Shown one piece after another: positions 48,292 to 58,962 of a stretch of DNA of 64,000 nucleotides. The stretch lies in assembly GCA_964020155.1 (NCBI GenBank), contig OZ026559.1, forward strand, positions 1,599,345-1,663,344. The letters are read 5' to 3'. This DNA comes from Chondrilla cf. caribensis (lineage: Eukaryota > Porifera > Demospongiae > Chondrillida > Chondrillidae). A program made the translations under genes and the position numbers. Each line of letters begins with the position of its first letter. Position 1 is the stretch's first letter. Below the pieces are notes generated by a model. That model did no database searches. It had not been told where the DNA came from and saw only the letters and a program-made list of their open reading frames with translations.

Positions 48292-51200
48292 TGTGTGTGA
48301 ATATGTACACACAGGCGCATGCGTGCGTGCGTGCGTGCGTGTGTTTGTGTGTGTTGTGTGTGCATATTGGAAGCATAATATACACACAAATGCCAGCTGT
48401 CTAATTGGAAACACCCAATTATTCTATAATAAAAAGGAATTGAATGACGAAAGTTCAGGATTCTGTTACCACGCCATCTGAAATAACAGCCACATCAAAT
48501 GACAGAATGAATTCTGAGACAAATCTAATTATACATTACAATAAGCCATTTACTGGACATTAGAAATAGATTCCCAGAAATGTGTTGAGTGTTACCAAGG
48601 TAACAATATACTAAGTGTTACCATGGAAACAACGTGTGAAGTTTTCAATGGCAATTGTGTGGTGAATGCTAATGTCCAATACGACCTCAATGTGATATGG
48701 CACTGGCAATGTATGTTGGTGTATGGTTCAGTGTCATACAGTGCCTTTAACTGTGGACACACCAGCAATCCCACCATGGATCGACAAGAGATTCCTGGTC
48801 TCTGTAGACAGGTGGTATTTTGGCTGTATGTATATGTACATACGTACATAAATACTCATACATATGTGCATATACAGTAGGACCTGCCTATAAGGACCTC
48901 CCAGTATTTGAGAAAAGGTGGTCTTTATATAGAGGAGCTTTAGTGTAGTTGAGTTGATGTACTGGATGGTTCAATAGTGGTCACTTAGGACAGGTGGTCT
49001 TTATATAGAGGTGCTTTAGTGTAGTTGAGTTGATGCACTGGATGGTTCAATAGTGGTCACTTAGGACAGGCGGTCTTTATATAGAGGTGCTTTAGTGTAG
49101 TTGAGTTGATGCACTGGATGGTTCAATAGTGGTCACTTAGGACAGGCGGTCTTTATATAGAGGTGCTTTAGTGTAGTTGAGTTGATGCACTGGATGGTTC
49201 AATAGTGGTCACTTAGGACAGGTGGTCTTTATATAGAGGGGTTTTAGTGTAGTTGAGTTGATGCACTGGATGGTTCAATAGCGGTCACTTAAGACACACA
49301 GATGTGATGGAGAGACTGTCACCCAACCTCACTCTCACCTTTGTAAGTTGTATACAGAAGAGCTGTCTGTACACACACCACCTGGAGGTCCTTCAGAGAT
49401 TCGTCGATGGAGAGGTTCACAGCATAGGCCATGTCCGGACTGACATTGGGGAGGGAGAGGAGGTCGGAGGATCGGACGAAGAAGTTCCCGTGGAATGCGT
49501 GGAGACCCAGTCCCTGAGTGCACCGTATTCTCATTACAGCTTCGAATCCGATTGGACGGGTTAGGTATCTGGTTAGGTCTGTCACAAATCTGTCCTTGGT
49601 TGCGGCATCATTGCTATGGAAACCAGGGTAATAGTAGACTTGACCGGACGACACCTGAGCGGCACACGCAATGCTGGCATATCCAATCGGCTGTTGCGAG
49701 AACAAGAACAAATCTATCCCAGTTTGCTGCGTGTAACAATCCAGAGCTATTTTCTTGTAAAAATCCGTTGTCGGAGCAATTTTCAACTTCTCCTTTGAAA
49801 CGGAGGATTTGGTCTCTGCTGCTAAGCTCTGTTTGGTGGCTCCCGGTCCAACGCTGGGGGTGGTGGCCGTGAAAACGGAGATCCGCCCACCGACAGTGCT
49901 GAGTACTTTGCAGGCTGCTGTTAGGGCGGCTCCAAGGGCGGAGTCGATCCAGGGGTTGTTGGCAAACATCTTGGGCAGCTCTTCCAGGAGGTTCTTGATC
50001 ATCTCCTTGCTCTCCCTCAGGTTAACCAGAAGAGATCCTGGAATCGGAAGAAACACGTCATCCAGATCGCTGACCACCATCATCTGGAACTGGGCTAGGT
50101 TGGACTGGACGTTGTAGAAGTGGAGATTGCGATCAAACGTCATCAACCCGAAGAGGGTCCTCGAGTCCCCGGGCAGTCGATCCAGGTTCTCAAGGAGTGT
50201 AGCGCACACCGTGGCCAGCATTCCCGACGTGACAGCGTTATGCGACACGTCGATAACGAAGTAGTAGGTGCAAGGCTGAGGCGGCCTCAACATGTACTCT
50301 GAAGAGGCTATGTACTCCACCGACGTGTACACCAGTTCCTTCCGATGCTGCCTGCCTTGGTCTCCGGTGGTGGGGTTGTAGTTGAAGTCCTCCGGAAGAT
50401 CGTTGGGTCGAAAGCAGAGGTTACACCTCCAGTGACGGGAGTCGATGAAGGTGACGAACGGGTTGATGTACGTGCGGCACACACGACAGCGCACGATGAC
50501 GGATGGGTGTAGCACGGGGATTATTTTGGATGAGTGCTGTCTGTAAGGATGGATGTGGATCCCGAACGGGAGCTTCATTTTGGAGAGGAGACTTTGTGTG
50601 ACGGGCACCACATTCAGAGTCGATGATATGATGTTTGGATCAGGCTGGAATCGAGAGTAATCCCCTGGTAATTTAATAGGGGGTTGGACCAGAGGCTCGG
50701 AGGGGAGGATGTTCCGTGTTTCAAGAAGGTTACAAGGCCTCAACTCTTCTGGTAGCTGGAGAGTAAACAACGACAACAACAACTTAAGCAATGGTAAATA
50801 ATAGGACCACATGTATATGATATAAAGGGTCACACTTTGTCGCAGCAAAGTCAAACCTGTGTTAAAAACACCTATTCCTAGTGACCACTATTGAACCATC
50901 CAGTACATCAACTCAACTACACTAAAGCACCTCTATATGAAGACCACCTGTCCTAAGTGACCACTATCGAACCATCCAGTACATCAGCTCAACCACACTA
51001 AAGCACCTCTATATAAAGACCACCTGTCAATAGGGTTCAATGTTGAAGAGGACTTACTGCATGTACGTACTGTATGCACTGTATGTACTGTACATATGCA
51101 TGTCCATGCAAGATTCTGGATGCAGCAGTGTTCACCTGTTGTTGAGCCTGCAGGGGTGCAATGCCGGGTTGATTAGGCATTCCCATTGGTCCAGTAGGGT

Positions 51201-51442
51201 GTGTGCCCCTTGGCTGACTGGTCAATGGCCCTTGGAATGTGGGCGGAGGGGGTCCAGCCAATGACGGACTTGGTCCAACGGAAGACTGAGTGTAGAAGAG
51301 AATTGTTTGAGAAGGTATGTACATATGTATGTAAATATGTGTATGTAAGAGTATAGCTGTGGCTATGTATGAAAGTGGACTTGAGATAACATACCACACA
51401 CATGCACACACCCCATACGCACACAACACACACAAACACACA

Positions 51443-51476
<34 letters not shown>

Positions 51477-51512
51477 ACACACACAACACCCCCCCCACAC
51501 ACACAACACACA

Positions 51513-51563
<51 letters not shown>

Positions 51564-54500
51564 TCAGACATTCATACATACTTGATGTTGACCAGGATAT
51601 GCTGTTAAATTTGGCTGATTAGACATCACTTGCGGTCCCCCTGGTGGGCCCATTGGTGGGCCCTGAGTGGATACAGTGCCCATTCCCGGAGGAGGTCCAG
51701 GTCCGCGGTGTATCTCTTGTGCAGGTGGACCAGTCAAAGAAGAACCAGACACCTTTTGAAGGGAGGAATATAAAACACCTTACCAAGTACCTACGTACGT
51801 ATGTACACATGAACATCACCCCCCCCCCCACACACACAAACAAACATACATACACCCACACCCACACCCACACACAAACATACACCCAGACATACACACA
51901 CACACACCCACACACACCCACACCCACACACACACTCACACTCACACTCACACTCACAGTAGTTCCACTCTGCTGTACTCCAGTTCTCATTGACAGAGAA
52001 CCCTGAGGTGGTCCAATCATACCAGATGGTGGTGGAGGACCAACCAAAGAAGTGGGTGGACCGGTAAGATTTGAAGGAGGCACAAGTGGTTGACTGGTTG
52101 GAGGAATCCCATGCACAGGTGCTTGACTGGTTGGAGGAACTCCGTGCACAGGTGGTTGACTAGTTGGAGGAACTCCATGTACAGGTGGTTGACTGGTTGG
52201 AGGAACTCCGTGTACAGGTGGTTGACTGGTTGGAGGAACTCTGTGCACAGGTGGTTGACTGGTTGGAGGAACTCCATGCAGTCCCATAGATGATGGTGGA
52301 CGAATTGATGTCGGCGGTCCTCCTAGTGACATGGGTGGTCCTCCTAGCGATGTGGGCGGTCCTCCTAGTGATGTGGGCGGTCCTCCTAGCGATGTGGGCG
52401 GTCCTCCTAATGTTCTGGGCGGTCCTCCTAGCGATGTGGGCGGTCCTCCTAGTGATGTGGGCGGTCCTCCTAGCGATGTGGGCGGTCCTCCTAGTGATGT
52501 GGGGGGTCCTCCTAATGATGTGTGTGATGACTGTCCATTCAGGCCACCTTTCATCAACTGTGAATGACCCACGGGTGGTGGCATTCCCGGACGAACCCCT
52601 CCAGACATTGGAGGACCCGTTTGCAATGGCTGACCCGATGTTGACGGGTTAAAACTGGTTGGTGGGTGGTGACCAGGCACTGGAGTGAAAACAAAAAACT
52701 TCATAAAATCCGTGCTAATGAAGGGCGAGCACATAGCCAAAATGTATGAAAATTGAATGAACATGGGTTTAGGATTATATTAACATTAAATTTAAATTTC
52801 ACACTCAAGCTACAATACAGTATAAATAGTCCGCTAATAGAGGCTTTGGGAGCAGGGGCTGGTATAGTGGTCGAGGTGCCAAGCAGGCTGACAGGTCATC
52901 CTTGCTCTCAATGTGATATTACCAAAAGTCGCTAGTCCAAACCTCAATATTTCTTATGTGTATGTTGCTGAGGTTTGGAGATTTCTGGCAAGGTGTAGGC
53001 ACACTCAGTACAGTCTACAATGATGGGGAGATCTCAACATGTGGGGAGATTATGGAGGTTCACTCAGTACAGTCTACAGTGATGGGGAGATCTCAACATG
53101 TGGGGAGATTATAGGGGTTCACTCAGTACAGTCTACAGTGATGGGGAGATCTCAACATGTGGGTAGATTATAGAGGTCCACTCAGTACAGTCTACAATGA
53201 TGGGGAGATCTCAACATGTGGGTGAATTATAGAGGTTCACTCAGTACAGTCTACAATGACAGGGAGATCTCAACATGTGGGGAGATTATAGGGGTTCACT
53301 CAGTACAGTCTACAATGACAGGGAGATCTCAACATGTGGGGAGATTATAGGGGTTCACTCAGTACAGTCTACAGTGATGGGGGATCTCAACATGTGGGGA
53401 GATTATGGAGGTTCACTCAGTACAGTCTACAATGATGGGGAGATCTCAACATGTGGGGAGACTATAGAGGTTCACTCAGTACAGTCTACAATGATGGGGA
53501 GATGTCAACATGTGGGTAGAGTATAGACGTTCACTCAGTACAGTCTACAATGGTGAGGAGATCTCAACATGTGGGTAGATTATAGAGGTCCACTCAGTAC
53601 AGTCTACAATGGTGAGGAGATCTCAACATGTGGGTAGATTATAGAGGTTCACTCAGTACAGTCTACAATGATGGGGAGATCTCAACATGTGGGTAGATTA
53701 TAAAGGTTCATTCAGTACAGTCTACAATGATGGGGAGATCTCAACATGTGGGTAGAGTATAGGGGTTCACTCAGTACAGTCTACAATGATGGGGAAATCT
53801 CAACATGTGGGTAGAGTATAGGGGTTCACTCAGTACAGTCTACAATGATGGGGAGATCTCAACATGTGGGTAGATTGTAGAGGTTCACTCAGTACAGTCT
53901 ACAATGATGGGGAGTTCTCAACATGCAGGTAGAGTATAGAGGTTCACTCAGTGCAGTCTGCAATGATGGGGAGATCTCAACATGTGGGGAGATTACAGAG
54001 GTTCACTCAATACAGTCTACAATGATGGGGAGATCTCAACATGTGGGGAGATTACAGAGGTTCACTCAATACAGTCTACAATGATGGGGAGATATAGAGG
54101 TTGTAAGTATGTACTTACCAAACAAGTTGGACTGTACATACAAATTTGCTTTTGTAATTGTAATGTAATTTTTCACTTTTCACTTACTTTGATGATTACC
54201 ATACAATTGTTGCTGATTGTACCATTGTTGTTGTTGTTGTTGTTGTTGTTGTCCTCCTGCTCCAGAATGTAAGGAAAGACCCTGCATCTGTTGGGTGGGA
54301 GGGGCAGGTACCATCCCACTGAGACCACCCGGCATCAACTGTTGTCCTTGTTTAGGTGGAGCCTATTGTCACAACAATAGCACACAAACAAGCATGTAAA
54401 TAAGGATTCCAAACTACGTTCATATATACATTGTTCCACTGATCAAATCAAAAGATTAAGGCTTGATCATGGGATAGTGTGTGAACAGGTAACTACTGGT

Positions 54501-56255
54501 AATGAACACAGGAACACATTGACTGGAATGATACTGCATGATTAAACTGTATTGTATGATATTGAATGATTAAACTGTATCGAATGACATGGAATGATCA
54601 AACTGTATGAAATGATATTGCATGATTAAACTGAATCAAATGATATTACATGATTAAAACGTATCGAATGATATTGCATGATCAAACTGTATCGAATGAC
54701 ATTGAATGATCAAACTGTATCAAAAGGTATTGCATGATTAAACTGAATCAAATGATATTGCATGATTAAACTGTATCAAATGATATTGAATGATTAAACT
54801 GTATCGAATGGTATTGAACAATATAAGGGTGGTACAGCACTATGATTACTTAGTTTGGAGGATTGGGCTTCTGTAGCAAACAACTATCCTTAAAACAAAC
54901 AAAGTGTGTACGTACGTACACCTATACTATGACTCATAACCACATACGTATATACATGCTGGAGTAACCACACACACACTAGAGGAACCACACACACTGG
55001 ATGAACCACACACACTGGAGGAACCACACACACTGGATGAACCACACACACTGGATGAACCACACACACACTGGAGGAACCACACACACACTGGAGGAAC
55101 CACACACACTGGATGAACCACACACACTGGAGGAACAACACACACTGGATGAACCACACACACTGGATGAACCACACACACACTGGAGGAACCACACACA
55201 CTGGAGGAACCACACACACTGGATGAACCACACACACTGGATGAACCACACACACACTGGAGGAACCACACACACTGGATGAACCACACACACTGGAGGA
55301 ACAACACACACTGGATGAACCACACACACTGGATGAACCACACACACTGGAGGAACCACACACACACTGGAGGAACCACACACACTGGATGAACCACACA
55401 CACTGGAGGAACAACACACACTGGATGAACCACACACACTGGATGAACCACACACACTGGATGAACCACACACACTGGAGGAACCACACACACACTGGAT
55501 GAACCACACACACTGGATGAACCACACACACTGGATGAACCACACACACTGGATGAACCACACACACTGGATGAACCACACACACTGGATGAACCACACA
55601 CACTGGATGAACCACACACACTGGAGGAACCACACACACACTGGATGAACCACACACACTGGATGAACCACACACACTGGATGAACCACACACACTGGAT
55701 GAACCACACACACACTGGAGGAACCACACACACTGGATGAACCACACACACTGGATGAACCACACACACTGGATGAACCACACAGACTGGAGGAATCAAT
55801 AGTTATTAAACATTGGAGGAAAAACCCAAAAACTGGAGGGACCACACACATAGAAAGAACTCACTCCATAGTTCTGTCCAGCCTGGCCTCCTCCACTATT
55901 GAATTGACCTCCTGTTCCCTGAGGCTGTCCTGTGTAAGAAATGAACCAAAGACGTTGTACCTCAGTCAGTAGGATGAAAACGAATGGTAGTGGAATGTGT
56001 ACATCTGGGTGGGCATACTGATAGGCAGAGGTGTGTTGTACTACCAGAGGAGTAAACACACTAAGAAACACGTTAGTTAACCAAAAGAAGCTAATCGATG
56101 CCGTAACTTCCTCTTGAATGTCGGCTTGTTCATTGTTATTGAGGAACGCGTGTATAACCATAAGTCGAGTAAACTCTGTTACAATGAGTGAGGTACACTC
56201 TATCTCTTCTCTCACCTCCCGGCTGTCTTCCGTACGGGTGGGAAGGGTAGCTCAT
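45419..56255 (-). CDS. SEC24: SEC24A/B-like COPII coat protein, complete, 8 exons
   Basis: Exons: 56255-56216, 55929-55865, 54362-54188, 52679-51958, 51752-51582, 51285-51136, 50755-49339, 46257-45419. All junctions are GT-AG and phases agree (1, 0, 1, 0, 0, 0, 1). The total is 3579 nt: 1192 aa plus stop, the normal SEC24A/B size. It starts [14 protein letters not shown]. About 440 residues of Pro/Gln/Gly-rich N-terminus lead into [13 protein letters not shown], the zinc finger (Cys531, 534, 552, 555), the Sec23/24 trunk ([23 protein letters not shown]), beta-sandwich and helical parts ([13 protein letters not shown]), and a gelsolin-like end ([16 protein letters not shown]). SEC24 binds cargo and SNAREs in the COPII coat at ER exit sites. 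[10 protein letters not shown] and [11 protein letters not shown] favour the A/B over the C/D class. Joins are inferred, without transcripts. Confidence 0.93.
46578..46746. mobile_element. MITE, family A
   Basis: CAGTGGAACCTCTCTATTAA at the left, AATAGAGAGGTCTCACTG at the right, TA flanks. Confidence 0.85.
47251..47410. mobile_element. MITE, family A
   Basis: CAGTGGAACCTCTCTATCAA at the left, AATAGAGAGGTCCCACTG at the right, TA flanks. Confidence 0.85.
48220..48360. repeat. (TG)n microsatellite
   Basis: TG tract followed by (CGTG)n at about 48321-48340. Confidence 0.92.
48873..49295. repeat. 76-bp minisatellite with a MITE-like end
   Basis: About five 76-bp units as at 5210-5890. The array begins with ACAGTAGGACCTGCCTATAA, which looks like a terminal repeat of a CAGT-type MITE. 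Confidence 0.88.
49339..50755 (-). CDS. SEC24: SEC24 exon 7: zinc finger, trunk and beta-sandwich
   Basis: Acceptor TTTACTCTCCAG before 50755; donor GTGAGA at 49338. It encodes 472 residues from [11 protein letters not shown] to LLYTTYK, including CRVC/CNLC, the vWA-like trunk and [13 protein letters not shown]. The frame continues upstream into the intron but is not conserved there. Confidence 0.94.
50756..51135 (-). other. SEC24 intron 6 with inverted 76-bp minisatellite
   Basis: Two units of the 76-bp repeat in reverse orientation at 50878-51026 (AAGCACCTCTATATAAAGAC). Nothing else recognised. Confidence 0.75.
51390..51560. repeat. (CA)n tract in SEC24 intron 5
   Basis: CA repeat with CACCCCCCCCAC interruption and flanking ACACAAACACAC blocks. 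Confidence 0.9.
51825..51957. repeat. CA/ACACCC tract in SEC24 intron 4
   Basis: Mixed (CA)n and (ACACCC)n ending in (ACTCAC)n directly at the donor; the repeat overlaps the GTGAGTGTGAGTG splice donor region of exon 4. Confidence 0.88.
51958..52679 (-). CDS. SEC24: SEC24 exon 4: Pro-rich N-terminal region with two coding minisatellites
   Basis: Acceptor TTTTCACTCCAG before 52679 and donor GTGAGT at 51957. It encodes 240 codons of low-complexity sequence with ten TSLGGPP copies and six [11 protein letters not shown] copies. The N-termini of SEC24 proteins are disordered and variable, so length change here may be tolerated. Confidence 0.88.
52080..52280. repeat. 33-bp coding minisatellite, 6 copies
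   Basis: Codes [11 protein letters not shown] in the SEC24 frame; unit CAGGTGGTTGACTGGTTGGA on the plus strand. Confidence 0.92.
52309..52526. repeat. 21-bp coding minisatellite, 10 copies
   Basis: Codes TSLGGPP in the SEC24 frame; plus-strand unit GATGTGGGCGGTCCTCCTAG. One copy reads RTLGGPP and one MSLGGPP. Confidence 0.93.
52680..54187 (-). other. SEC24 intron 3, dominated by a 59-bp minisatellite
   Basis: The array is at 52985-54095; the rest is AT-rich with a family-D fragment near 54100-54135. No exon found. Confidence 0.75.
52985..54095. repeat. 59-bp minisatellite, about 18 copies
   Basis: Units contain AGGTTCACTCAGTACAGTCT and GATGGGGAGATCTCAACATG, inverse to 34960-35250. Confidence 0.93.
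54188..54362 (-). CDS. SEC24: SEC24 exon 3 with a nine-Gln run
   Basis: Acceptor TGTGACAATAG and donor GTAAGT (54187-54182). It reads [13 protein letters not shown] to [12 protein letters not shown], with nine consecutive CAA codons. Too short and biased to appear as a long open frame, but phases 0 and 1 fit both neighbours. Confidence 0.82.
54540..54820. repeat. 27-bp tandem repeat, about 10 copies
   Basis: Units are variants of GATTAAACTGTATCGAATGA plus TATTGCAT. Confidence 0.88.
54965..55795. repeat. 17-19-bp VNTR, about 46 copies
   Basis: Units CACTGGATGAACCACACA and CACTGGAGGAACCACACA alternate. All three minus-strand frames are open for about 290 codons because the unit has no stop in any of them; not genes. 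Confidence 0.93.
55865..55929 (-). CDS. SEC24: SEC24 exon 2
   Basis: Acceptor TTTCTTACACAG, donor GTGAGT (55864-55859). Reads [20 protein letters not shown] then YG, phase 1 in and phase 0 out. A longer open frame spanning this site is intron read-through. Confidence 0.82.
56216..56255 (-). CDS. SEC24: SEC24 exon 1 with the start codon
   Basis: ATG 56255 reads [13 protein letters not shown] and a split Gly codon, then donor GTGAGA (56215-56210). Tyr/Pro-rich starts of this kind are usual for SEC24. No other ATG in this frame lies nearby. Confidence 0.8.
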
Positions 56256-56636
56256 TTCGCTCGGCTCTGATGATGCACGAGGTTAGAACAAGAAGGTGCT
56301 CTTCAATTGGAATAAAGGAACATGGGCGATATTGCACAATATCGAATAGTTATTGCGCAATTAACGTTCGCTGTTGGGAGGGGCGTGGCGTAACGCCGTC
56401 GAATAATGTTATTATCTCGTAATACAGTACTCAATAGGTTGTTGAATAACTTTAATTTGAATTTTCTACTCCTCAATGAAAATAGCATATTCTGTTCTGT
56501 TTTTCGAGAATCTACAGGAAGGATATTATGTTTGCTACAGGAACTCTAAAACTAAGTTATTATAGTGCTGCAGCACCTGTGTGTTGTTCAATATAATATA
56601 ATATTATTATATCTGCATGGATAAAAATAAAAATAA

Positions 56637-56667
<31 letters not shown>

Positions 56668-56688
56668 TGGGCCAAGGGTCTGTAAATG

Positions 56689-56691
<3 letters not shown>

Positions 56692-56774
<83 letters not shown>
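56692..56774. repeat. (TG)n microsatellite
   Basis: About 41 uninterrupted TG dinucleotides. Confidence 0.95.
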
Positions 56775-56776
<2 letters not shown>

Positions 56777-57969
56777 AATTCCTCAATCATCAAAATAATC
56801 AATATAGAATTGGAAGGTTCATAAACTGAAATGCTCCATATGGATGTGTTTATTATTGGACACATGCTACACCATGCTACACTACAACCTTGACTCAGTG
56901 TTCTCTTCCGTTTTTGTATCATTGATGTAGGGGAGTTCTAGATCACGTGATTATCCCTACTGCCCCGACCAACGTCCAGTTTTAGTTTCTTGATCCAAAT
57001 CGATAGGAATTGTATATCAACCGATTCGGAAGTGAGTCGAGTTATACTCCACAACCTATCAGGCGAATATGTCTCACTGGCTATAATCTCTCTTCTAAAG
57101 GACACCAAACTCCATGATATACGATTTTCCAGCGACTTCTTCTGATCCGTTTACCCGCTTTAACTACTTGGCAAGTGGTCGGCGTCATCACTGAGTTGTT
57201 AACGCCTTGAAAGGTAATTTTTAAGTTTCTTTAGTATTTACATGACTTCACTGGGATCAGGTATGAAAGAGAGCGGACCCACTGGCCGTATTGATTAATG
57301 ACGTCGGCATGGCGTTGTACCTGCTCTGTTGGCGTAGGAATAGGGGTTAGGGTTAAATACTTGTTTATTATCGCTTAATTGCTCTATCTTTTCTTCTTAG
57401 ACTAAAGAACCCGGTGAACTCCATTGTATCCGAAGTTATAGCGATTTGTCCTGATCCCTACCCTGACTATACCACTCATCGTTTGCAATATTTCTTCAAG
57501 GTAATTTACATATTCTGCTATGCATGAATGATCCTGCTGTGTAGTGCATGTATTATAGCCAACATGAGTTATGATGTCATTTTTACTGTCATATACTGTA
57601 CAATTATCATGTTCTGAACTATGCATGTCGTGAAATTCTGTTTTAACACTCCTCAGATGTTTACTGTTTCATTATGATTCTATGTAAACTGTTTTGAAAT
57701 TAACAATAATAAACAATTCTTGGGTACTATGCCTGAAACCCAAATTTGGGGAGTTAGGAATGTCCCAAATTTGGGACATAATCACAGACACAAAACAAGC
57801 TACCACTCATGCACAATCAGAGGATTCTCTGGGATTATGTGAGACCCAATTTGCAATCTAACTTTGTTCGTAAAACAGGCTGTTATTCAAATGGCTAGCA
57901 TGTGGAATTTATCCAAAACATGTCTCAACATTATTATCCCCTACCTGAAGTTCAGTTCTTTCAAGGGTT

Positions 57970-58092
57970 AATGTGCAATAAGTAATGATTATCACTCGTT
58001 TAGGACGGCAACATGGCTGATATTACCCGAGGGACAAGTGCAATAACAGCCCTGTTGCCATCCTAAATGAGTGATAATTGGCTTGTTGCATG
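57970..58092. repeat. Palindromic element (foldback MITE)
   Basis: GATTATCACTCGTTTAGGAC pairs with ATCCTAAATGAGTGATAAT, and outer ATGTGCAATAAG pairs with CTTGTTGCAT; arms about 50 bp, loop about 25 bp. Confidence 0.75.
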
Positions 58093-58962
58093 TTGATATT
58101 TTATTCCAATTTGGCGAAATTCTTTCAGAATCTTCGATATTTCATTTCAATTCGGCAAAGCTAACATTGTCGAGTCGAACGTTAATAAACTAGCCTTAGT
58201 GATTAATGACATCGAAATTCTCCAGAAGGACAGGATAATGTGGGGTTCTACTGTATGTAAAAATACACTTGTATGAACAGAGTGTGTGATCAATTATTTC
58301 ATTAAGAAGCAGATTTGACATAATTATAATGGAAATAATGGATTCAAAATAAATAGGAATGGATGGAAGTGATATATGCCACCAACTACAAATCAGAGGT
58401 GACAGTGTTTGCACCCAAGCCTGCCTGGAAATGGACAGCATTCCCTATGTTATTTATTCCCTGTCTATTGTAAATTATAATTTATGTATTGCACGTAAAA
58501 TATTCACCATGATATTATTCCAATATTATTCATTCCAAGAATATCATAATTTGGGGATCCACTTATTGTTATTAATGCTTTTTTAAATTAGTATACGTTA
58601 GTTAAGTGGCTCAGGGGTGTGGGTTAACCTACATAAGAGAGGAAAATATAAAATATTATTTTATATAGTGATTCATACGATTCGATCCCTAATAAATGTA
58701 AAAAATGAGTAAGTAATTTTAGGGACTGATCAAATTGTACCAGTCTTAATATTATTTTACACTTTATTATAAATTTCACACTATTATTGGTCCCATTTTG
58801 AATAGAAATCCAATCAATCTGAGAATACATTTATTATAATATTATGTGTAGTATATCGGCTTCATGGGATTAAAATAATAATGATATTAATTATACTAAT
58901 TAAGTTCTTTCTCATTATAGGACTAATATTCCCAGATGAGAGTTCTGATATAGCTCCCAACC

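Larger units (their letters stand above)
46258..49338 (-). other. SEC24 intron 7, repeat-filled
   Basis: Contains two family-A MITEs (46578-46746, 47251-47410), CA/TG tracts (46540-46568, 48220-48360), CACTCA-type short repeats at 47770-47960 and the 76-bp minisatellite at 48890-49295. No exon seen. Confidence 0.75.
54363..55864 (-). other. SEC24 intron 2, two tandem arrays
   Basis: Holds a 27-bp repeat (54540-54820) and a 17-19-bp VNTR (54965-55795). Confidence 0.78.
56256..58962. other. Divergent promoter region and 5' UTR of the ankyrin-ROCO gene
   Basis: SEC24 (-) and the ankyrin gene (+) point away from each other. It holds an (AAT)n tract (56638-56667), a pure (TG)n tract (56692-56774), a palindrome (57970-58092) and two probable non-coding exons: one ending at 57213 (donor GTAATT) and 57401-57500 (acceptor TTTTCTTCTTAG, donor GTAATT). 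Exon 3 starts at 58921 after TCATTATAG. Short upstream frames lie at 57112-57192 and 58936-58953. Confidence 0.6.

Noticed and set aside
54890..55851. Three overlapping frames of about 290 aa rich in CVVHPV/GSSSV
   Set aside because: Produced by a 17-19-bp VNTR with no stop codon in any frame on that strand; it lies in SEC24 intron 2.
55799..56215. 139-aa minus-strand frame with hydrophobic segments over SEC24 exon 2
   Set aside because: Only the central 21 codons match SEC24 context; the rest is intron read-through past a good acceptor and donor.
57340..57360. GGGGTTAGGGTTAAA, telomere-like
   Set aside because: A single short match, not an array.
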